From assembly GCA_051162045.1 (NCBI GenBank), contig JBISDI010000038.1: a stretch of DNA of 37,945 nucleotides, one strand, 5' to 3'. The notes beneath the pieces were generated by a model that saw only the letters and a program-made list of their open reading frames with translations, had not been told where the DNA came from and ran no database searches. The stretch comes from Anaerozeibacter quisquiliarum (GTDB lineage Bacteria; Bacillota; Clostridia; Christensenellales; Aristaeellaceae). The stretch's first letter is position 1. Each line of letters starts with the position of its first letter. Positions 33,618 through 37,945 of the stretch are shown one piece after another. Made by a program: the position numbers and the translations under genes.

Positions 33618-34589
33618 TTAGCGCTCTTCCCTGAAATAGTTGACGCCGCAGCCCCTGGGCTGCGCATGGTCGCGCGAGGTGCGCATGGAGCTTAGGATCA
33701 GCACCGCCGCGGTGACGATAAAGGGCAGCATCGAGAACATCGCCGACGGGATGATCCTGGTCGCGCCCGCGGGCAGGTACAGCCGAAGCACGGAGAGCGC
33801 GCCGAACACCAGCGAGCCCAGGATCGCCCGGTAGGGGTTCCAGCCGGCGAAGATCACCAGCGCCACCGCGATCCAGCCCAGGCCGTTGACGCAGTTGTAG
33901 GTCCACGCGCCGCCGCAGGTCACCAGCGCCACATAGGCCCCGCCCAGAGCGCAGATGCCGCCGCCCAGCAGGATGTGCACGTATTTGTACAGGGACACCG
34001 GGATGCCGGCTGCGTCGGCCGCCGCCGGGTTCTCGCCCACCGCGCGCAGGTTGAGGCCCTTGCGGGTACCAAACAGGTACCAGCCCGCGACCAGCGCGAG
34101 GGCTACGCCCAGGTACACGAACAGCGTGTGCGCAAACAGCAGCCTGCCCACGACCGGCAAATCCGAAAGGCCCGGTATGTCGATCGCGGAAAACTGCGCC
34201 TTGAGCGCGTCGGACAGGATGGCCGACTTGGTGGGCGAGGAGAGGATCATGTTCTCGCCGGCGAAGTTGGCGAAGCCCGCGCCGAAGATCGTCAGCGTCA
34301 GGCCGGTCACGTTCTGATTGGCCTTGAGCGTGACGGTCAGAAACGCGTAGATCAGCGCGCCCAGCGCGCCCGCGGCGAACGCGCCCACATAGGCCATGTA
34401 CGCCTGCCCGGTCGCATAGGCCAAAAAGAACCCCGCGATCGCGCCCATGTACATTTGTCCCTCGACGCCCAGGTTCAGGTTGCCCGCGCGCTCGGTCAGG
34501 ATCTCGCCCAGCGTGCCGAACAGCAGCGGCACGCCCGCCAGGATCGCGGCGTAGAGGAAGTTGGTCAGGTACGAAACCCAATCAGGCAC
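33618..34589 (-). CDS. ABC transporter permease, nucleoside/simple-sugar type (second permease)
   Basis: A 323-residue multi-spanning membrane protein of the BPD_transp_2 (LivH/RbsC-like) family. Conserved parts are FGTLGEILTERAGNLNLGVEGQMYMGA, near the start, and LRAVGENPAAADAAGIPV, the loop that contacts the ATPase. Order and similarity match the second permease of BmpA-dependent nucleoside importers (NupQ/YufQ type). The start overlaps the end of the first permease gene by 8 bases, so translation is coupled. The extracellular binding lipoprotein (BMP family) is not in the window. Confidence 0.9.
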   Translation of the reverse strand: MPDWVSYLTNFLYAAILAGVPLLFGTLGEILTERAGNLNLGVEGQMYMGAIAGFFLAYATGQAYMAYVGAFAAGALGALIYAFLTVTLKANQNVTGLTLTIFGAGFANFAGENMILSSPTKSAILSDALKAQFSAIDIPGLSDLPVVGRLLFAHTLFVYLGVALALVAGWYLFGTRKGLNLRAVGENPAAADAAGIPVSLYKYVHILLGGGICALGGAYVALVTCGGAWTYNCVNGLGWIAVALVIFAGWNPYRAILGSLVFGALSVLRLYLPAGATRIIPSAMFSMLPFIVTAAVLILSSMRTSRDHAQPRGCGVNYFREER

Positions 34590-35646
34590 GCTGCGCGCCC
34601 CCCTTCGAAACGATGCGGAAGTTCAGGAAAAACTCGCACCCCAGCACGAAGAACAGGATGATGCCCTGGAACACGTTCGAGGCCGAGGGCGAGATGTTGA
34701 ACACCGACTGGATCGTACCGCTGCCCTTGGTCAGTACGCCGAACAGCGCGCTCACCACCAGAATCCCGTACGGGTTTAGCTGCGACAGCCACGCCACCGT
34801 GATCGCCGTGAAGCCCTTGCCGCCCGCCACGGTCTCGGTCAGCGTCTTGTCCGCGCCGGTGGCCTGCAGCATGCCCGCGAGGCCGCATATGGCCGCCGAC
34901 AGGAACATGGTGCGCAGGATGATCTTCTTCACGTCCATGCCGGCGTAGCGCGCGGTGCCCACGTTCTCACCCACCACGCTCAGTTCATACCCCTGCTTGG
35001 TGCGGCGAAGATAGATGGCGGCCAGCACCACCAGCATAAGCGCCACGATCCAACCGATGTGCACGCCGAACACCTGCGGCAGCCGCGCCGCCTTGTCGAA
35101 CATGGGCACCTTGGGAAAGCCGCTCTGAGGGTCTCGCCACGGCCCCTCGCGCAGCATCTGGATCACGTAGAGCGCGATGTAGTTGAACATCAGCGTCAGC
35201 AGCGTCTCGTTCGTATCGTATTTCGCCTTACAGAAGGCCGGCACCAGCCCCCACAGCCCGCCCGCCAACATGGCCGCCAGCGCCATGGTCAGGTATAGGA
35301 GCGGCGAGGGCCAATGCGGGAAGTTCAGCGCGAAAAACGAGGCCGCGATCGCGCCCGCGCAGATTTGCCCCTCGGCCCCGATGTTCCAGAAGCGCATCTT
35401 GAACGCCAGCGCGACGCCCAGCGCCGTGATGCACAGCGGCACGGCCACCTTGACCGTCTCGCGCAGATTGGACGCGCTGCCGAGCGAACCCGACAGCATC
35501 GTCTGATAGACCGGGAAGGCCGGATAGCCGAGCGCCCACAAAAACAGCGCTCCGGTCAAAAGCGCCAGCACCACCGCCAGCGCGCGGTACAGCGCGGCGC
35601 GGCCGGAGGCGATGTCCACCCGCTTGACGACGTGTAAGTTACGCAT
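34582..35646 (-). CDS. ABC transporter permease, nucleoside/simple-sugar type (first permease)
   Basis: A 354-residue membrane protein of the BPD_transp_2 family with about eight to ten helices. It shows LSGSLGSASNLRETVKVAVPL, FWNIGAEGQICAGAIAA and GYELSVVGENVGTARYAGMDV, the last being the cytoplasmic coupling loop. It corresponds to NupP/YufP-type permeases, which pair with a second permease and a double ATPase. The start overlaps the ATPase gene by 8 bases and its end overlaps the second permease by 8 bases. Substrate is predicted to be nucleosides by family, but simple sugars are possible. Confidence 0.9.
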   Translation of the reverse strand: MRNLHVVKRVDIASGRAALYRALAVVLALLTGALFLWALGYPAFPVYQTMLSGSLGSASNLRETVKVAVPLCITALGVALAFKMRFWNIGAEGQICAGAIAASFFALNFPHWPSPLLYLTMALAAMLAGGLWGLVPAFCKAKYDTNETLLTLMFNYIALYVIQMLREGPWRDPQSGFPKVPMFDKAARLPQVFGVHIGWIVALMLVVLAAIYLRRTKQGYELSVVGENVGTARYAGMDVKKIILRTMFLSAAICGLAGMLQATGADKTLTETVAGGKGFTAITVAWLSQLNPYGILVVSALFGVLTKGSGTIQSVFNISPSASNVFQGIILFFVLGCEFFLNFRIVSKGGAQRA

Positions 35647-37162
35647 TTTGGGTCGCCTCCTCGAGCGTCGCGCCCGTCATCATGAGCCCGATCTGCTGTT
35701 TGTTGACGGCGCGCGCGTCGGCGATGCCGGTCACCCGGCCGCCGCACAGCACCAGGATCCGGTCGCACAGCTCGAGCAGCACGTCGAGGTCCTCGCCGAT
35801 GTACAGGATGGCCACGCCCCGCTGCTTCTGCTCGTTGAGCAGCCGGTAAATGGTCATCGACGAGTTGATGTCGAGCCCCCGGACCGGGTAGGCGGTAATC
35901 AGGATGCGCGGCCCGGACGCGATCTCGCGGCCGAGCAGCACCTTCTGCACATTGCCGCCCGACAGCCGTCTGACCGGCGTCCACACGCCGGGCGTCGAAA
36001 TCTCCAGCCGCTCAATCAGCTGCTTCGACAGCGCCTCGGCGGGTTTGCGGTCGAGCAGCGGACCCCGCTGGTCGTGGTAGGACTTGAGCAGCATGTTATC
36101 CACCATGCCCATGCCGCCCACGAGGCCCATGCCCAGCCTGTCCTCGGGGATGAAGCTCATCGACACCCCGCGCGCGATGATCTCGCGCGGGGACAGCCCG
36201 GACAGGTCCACGCCCTGATGCAGGATGGAGCCGCTGGTTACGGCGTGCAGCCCCGCGATCGCCTCGCACAGCTCCTTCTGGCCGCTGCCGGCCACGCCGG
36301 CCACGCCCAGGATCTCGCCGCCCGCGAGCGAAAACGACACATCGTCGAGCGCCTTGGGCCGGTCCCGGCCGGGTACGGTCAGGCAGAGCACCTCGAGCAC
36401 GCCGGACGCCTTCTCCGCGCCCGGCCGCTCGATCGACAAATCCACCGCGCGGCCCACCATCAGCTCGGTCAGTTGCTGGGCACAGGCAGTCTTCGTGTTG
36501 ACGGTCGCCACCGATTCGCCCTTGCGCAGCACGGCCACGCGGTCGGAGATGGCGAGCACCTCGTTCAATTTGTGGGTGATGATGATTACCGCGCAGCCTT
36601 CGGCGCGCATGCGGCGCAAAATGTCGAACAGCTTGTCGATCTCCTGCGGCGTCAGCACAGCCGTGGGCTCGTCGAGGATCAGGATGCGCGAGCCGCGGTA
36701 GAGCACCTTGAGGATTTCGACGGTCTGCTTCTCGCCCACCGACAGCGTGTGTACCTTGCGCGACGGATCGACCGCAAGCCCGAACCGTGCCGAAAGCTCT
36801 TCGATGGCGCGGACCGCCGCGCCGCCGCCGCGCATCTTCGGCGTACCCAGCACGATGTTCTCCTCGACGGTCAGCATCTCGACCAGCTTGAAGTGCTGGT
36901 GGATCATGCCGATGCCGAGCGCCTGAGCGTCGCGGGGCGAGCGGATTTGGGCAGGCTTGCCGCCGACGGCGATCGAGCCGCTATCGGGCGCGTACAGCCC
37001 CGACAGCATGTTCATCAGCGTCGTCTTGCCCGAACCGTTTTCACCCAGCAGCGCCAGAATCTCGCCGTAGCGCAGCGTGAGGTCGATGTCGCGGTTGGCC
37101 ACCACCGGGCCGAAGGTCTTGGTAAGGCCCCTGAGCTCGATGGCCGGCGCAAAGGTTTGCAT
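35639..37162 (-). CDS. ABC transporter ATPase with two fused ATP-binding domains, nucleoside/simple-sugar type
   Basis: A 507-residue double ATPase that powers the two permeases downstream. Domain 1 has Walker A LGENGSGKTTLMNMLSG, signature LSVGEKQTVEIL and Walker B LILDEPTAVLTPQE. Domain 2 has a Walker A-like VAGVAGSGQKELCEA that lacks the usual Lys-Thr/Ser, signature LSGGNVQKVLLGRE, and a degenerate Walker B with ITAYPVRGLD. Such asymmetry is usual for the RbsA/NupO-type class. It is the first gene of a four-gene operon: ATPase, permease, permease, GH13 glycosidase. A candidate promoter lies at 37207-37236. The GH13 partner hints that a sugar or glycoside could be the substrate, against the nucleoside prediction. 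Confidence 0.92.
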   Translation of the reverse strand: MQTFAPAIELRGLTKTFGPVVANRDIDLTLRYGEILALLGENGSGKTTLMNMLSGLYAPDSGSIAVGGKPAQIRSPRDAQALGIGMIHQHFKLVEMLTVEENIVLGTPKMRGGGAAVRAIEELSARFGLAVDPSRKVHTLSVGEKQTVEILKVLYRGSRILILDEPTAVLTPQEIDKLFDILRRMRAEGCAVIIITHKLNEVLAISDRVAVLRKGESVATVNTKTACAQQLTELMVGRAVDLSIERPGAEKASGVLEVLCLTVPGRDRPKALDDVSFSLAGGEILGVAGVAGSGQKELCEAIAGLHAVTSGSILHQGVDLSGLSPREIIARGVSMSFIPEDRLGMGLVGGMGMVDNMLLKSYHDQRGPLLDRKPAEALSKQLIERLEISTPGVWTPVRRLSGGNVQKVLLGREIASGPRILITAYPVRGLDINSSMTIYRLLNEQKQRGVAILYIGEDLDVLLELCDRILVLCGGRVTGIADARAVNKQQIGLMMTGATLEEATQNA

Positions 37163-37206
37163 ATGGGCACCGTCCCTTCCGTTTATTTGGCGGGCACATC
37201 GCTTTC

Positions 37207-37236
37207 ATTATACGATACGGCGCGCATGTTCGTCGA
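37207..37236 (-). promoter_or_regulatory. probable promoter of the ABC transporter operon
   Basis: Minus strand: -10 TATAAT (37212-37207) with a weak -35 TCGACG (37236-37231) at an 18-base spacer. It is back-to-back with the scpB promoter 40 bases away. Confidence 0.6.
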
Positions 37237-37274
37237 GTATATGCGCATAAAGTTTTTGCCTTCTATAACTTTGC

Positions 37275-37303
37275 TTGACGGAAATGCTTCCCTCTGATAT
37301 CCT
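37275..37303 (+). promoter_or_regulatory. sigma-A promoter of scpB
   Basis: TTGACG (37275-37280), a 17-base spacer and TATCCT (37298-37303). Transcription would begin near 37310, giving a leader of about 43 bases. Confidence 0.75.
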
Positions 37304-37352
37304 TTCATTTGCACACGCAAGACTCAACGCAAGACGATCAAGGAGCAGGTCA

Positions 37353-37910
37353 ATGGATGATAAGACACTCCGCGGCGTGGTGGAGGCCATTCTGTATGTG
37401 GCGGGCGAGCCGGTGGGGGTGGCCGACCTGGCCCACGCGCTCGACCTGACGACGGGCGAGCTGGAGGAAAAACTATCGGCGCTCAGGGATTATTACGACC
37501 TGGAGGCGCGCGGGCTTCGGCTCAACCGCTACGGCGGTACCGTGCAGCTGTCCATCCGGCCCGATTACGCGCCGTATGTGGAGAAGCTGCTCCAGCCGGT
37601 CACAGCGCAATCGCTGTCGCAGGCGGCGCTCGAGACGCTGTCGATCATCGCCTACCGCCAGCCGGTTACGAAGGGCGACATCGAGGCGGTGCGCGGCGTC
37701 AAGTGCGACTACTCGGTGCAGTCGCTGCTCAACAAGGGCCTCGTCTGCGAGCTGGGCCGGCGCGAGACGCTGGGCCGCCCGATCCTGTACGGCACCACCG
37801 ACAAATTCCTGAAGCACTTCGGCATCGAGGACATCGCCCTGCTTCCGCCCCAGGATCAAGCGCCGCTCGACGCGTTGGCCGAGCGGATGAGCGATGTGAA
37901 TCCCGCGTGA
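37353..37910 (+). CDS. scpB: segregation and condensation protein B
   Basis: A 185-residue, two-winged-helix protein that joins ScpA and SMC in the condensin complex for chromosome segregation. The N-terminal half starts LRGVVEAILYVAGEPV, the typical ScpB opening. The second half has the well-conserved LSQAALETLSIIAYRQPVTK, IEAVRGVKCDYSVQSLL and GRPILYGTTDKFLKHFGI. Length is normal. ATG 37353 has AAGGAG at a 7-base spacer. In many Bacillota scpB directly follows scpA; here it has its own promoter and the upstream gene is divergent, so scpA must lie elsewhere or downstream beyond the window. Confidence 0.95.
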   Translation: MDDKTLRGVVEAILYVAGEPVGVADLAHALDLTTGELEEKLSALRDYYDLEARGLRLNRYGGTVQLSIRPDYAPYVEKLLQPVTAQSLSQAALETLSIIAYRQPVTKGDIEAVRGVKCDYSVQSLLNKGLVCELGRRETLGRPILYGTTDKFLKHFGIEDIALLPPQDQAPLDALAERMSDVNPA

Positions 37911-37945
37911 GCGTGATGGGATTCTTAAGGGCGAAGCCCTTGAGC

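Noticed and set aside
31689..33695. A 668-codon open frame on the + strand
   Set aside because: Antisense to the GH13 gene and crossing intergenic hairpins, with no start signal and no domain.

Overview
The window is a stretch of chromosome from a GC-rich, Gram-positive, Clostridia-like Bacillota bacterium. Reasons: a T-box leader controls a type-3 prolyl-tRNA synthetase; there is a YhcN/YlaJ-type lipoprotein and a protein with a Spo0A-type DNA-binding domain; strong AGGAGG ribosome sites are followed by ATG, GTG or TTG starts; promoters are consensus sigma-A with many extended -10 boxes (TGATATAAT). A high-GC, spore-lineage anaerobe of the Christensenellales/Eubacteriales kind fits best, but that placement is inference. 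No phage, plasmid or insertion-sequence genes were recognised.

Layout. 1-1300: an AT-richer segment with a ferritin-like diiron gene, the 3' scrap of a lost gene, and tRNA-Leu(UAA) with its own promoter and terminator. 1390-7000 (+): two secreted L,D-transpeptidases, then a flippase-like membrane protein overlapping a SpoU-type RNA methylase. 7027-8897: a small amidase-like gene (-) divergent from galactokinase (+). 8898-9574: a non-coding, strongly structured region with hairpins, UNCG-type loops, a purine-rich tandem repeat and one copy of a dispersed repeat. 9575-11304 (-): a beta-propeller-like repeat protein and an unknown secreted protein. 11459-13765 (-): an Ldh2-family dehydrogenase and malic enzyme in one operon behind a perfect-consensus promoter. 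13977-14385: a broken kinase-like gene. 14381-15919 (-): murJ. 16004-21247 (-): three tandem CapA-like proteins with bacterial Ig-like domains plus a small exported protein. 21520-25593 (-): proS with T-box, a YhcN-like lipoprotein, and a uridine-kinase-like nucleoside kinase. 25850-26557 (+): a Spo0A-like regulator whose phospho-acceptor Asp is replaced by Glu. 26558-27019: a second structured non-coding region. 27020-31699 (-): gyrA and gyrB. 32022-37162 (-): a nucleoside/sugar-type ABC transporter (ATPase and two permeases) with a GH13 glycosidase at the end of the operon. 37353-37910 (+): scpB.

Themes. Much of the window serves the cell envelope: two L,D-transpeptidases, the flippase-like protein, MurJ, three CapA-like proteins, and a small SleB-like exported protein. 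murJ and the CapA operon share an unusually similar promoter. The rest is housekeeping (gyrase, ProRS, tRNA, ScpB, RNA methylase) and central or carbohydrate metabolism (malic enzyme, Ldh2-type dehydrogenase, galactokinase, GH13, nucleoside kinase, ABC importer).

The observations most worth following are the covarying tandem hairpins at 9007-9115, the Spo0A-like protein with Glu at the phosphorylation site, the CapA triplication, and the dispersed repeat shared by the two structured intergenic regions.
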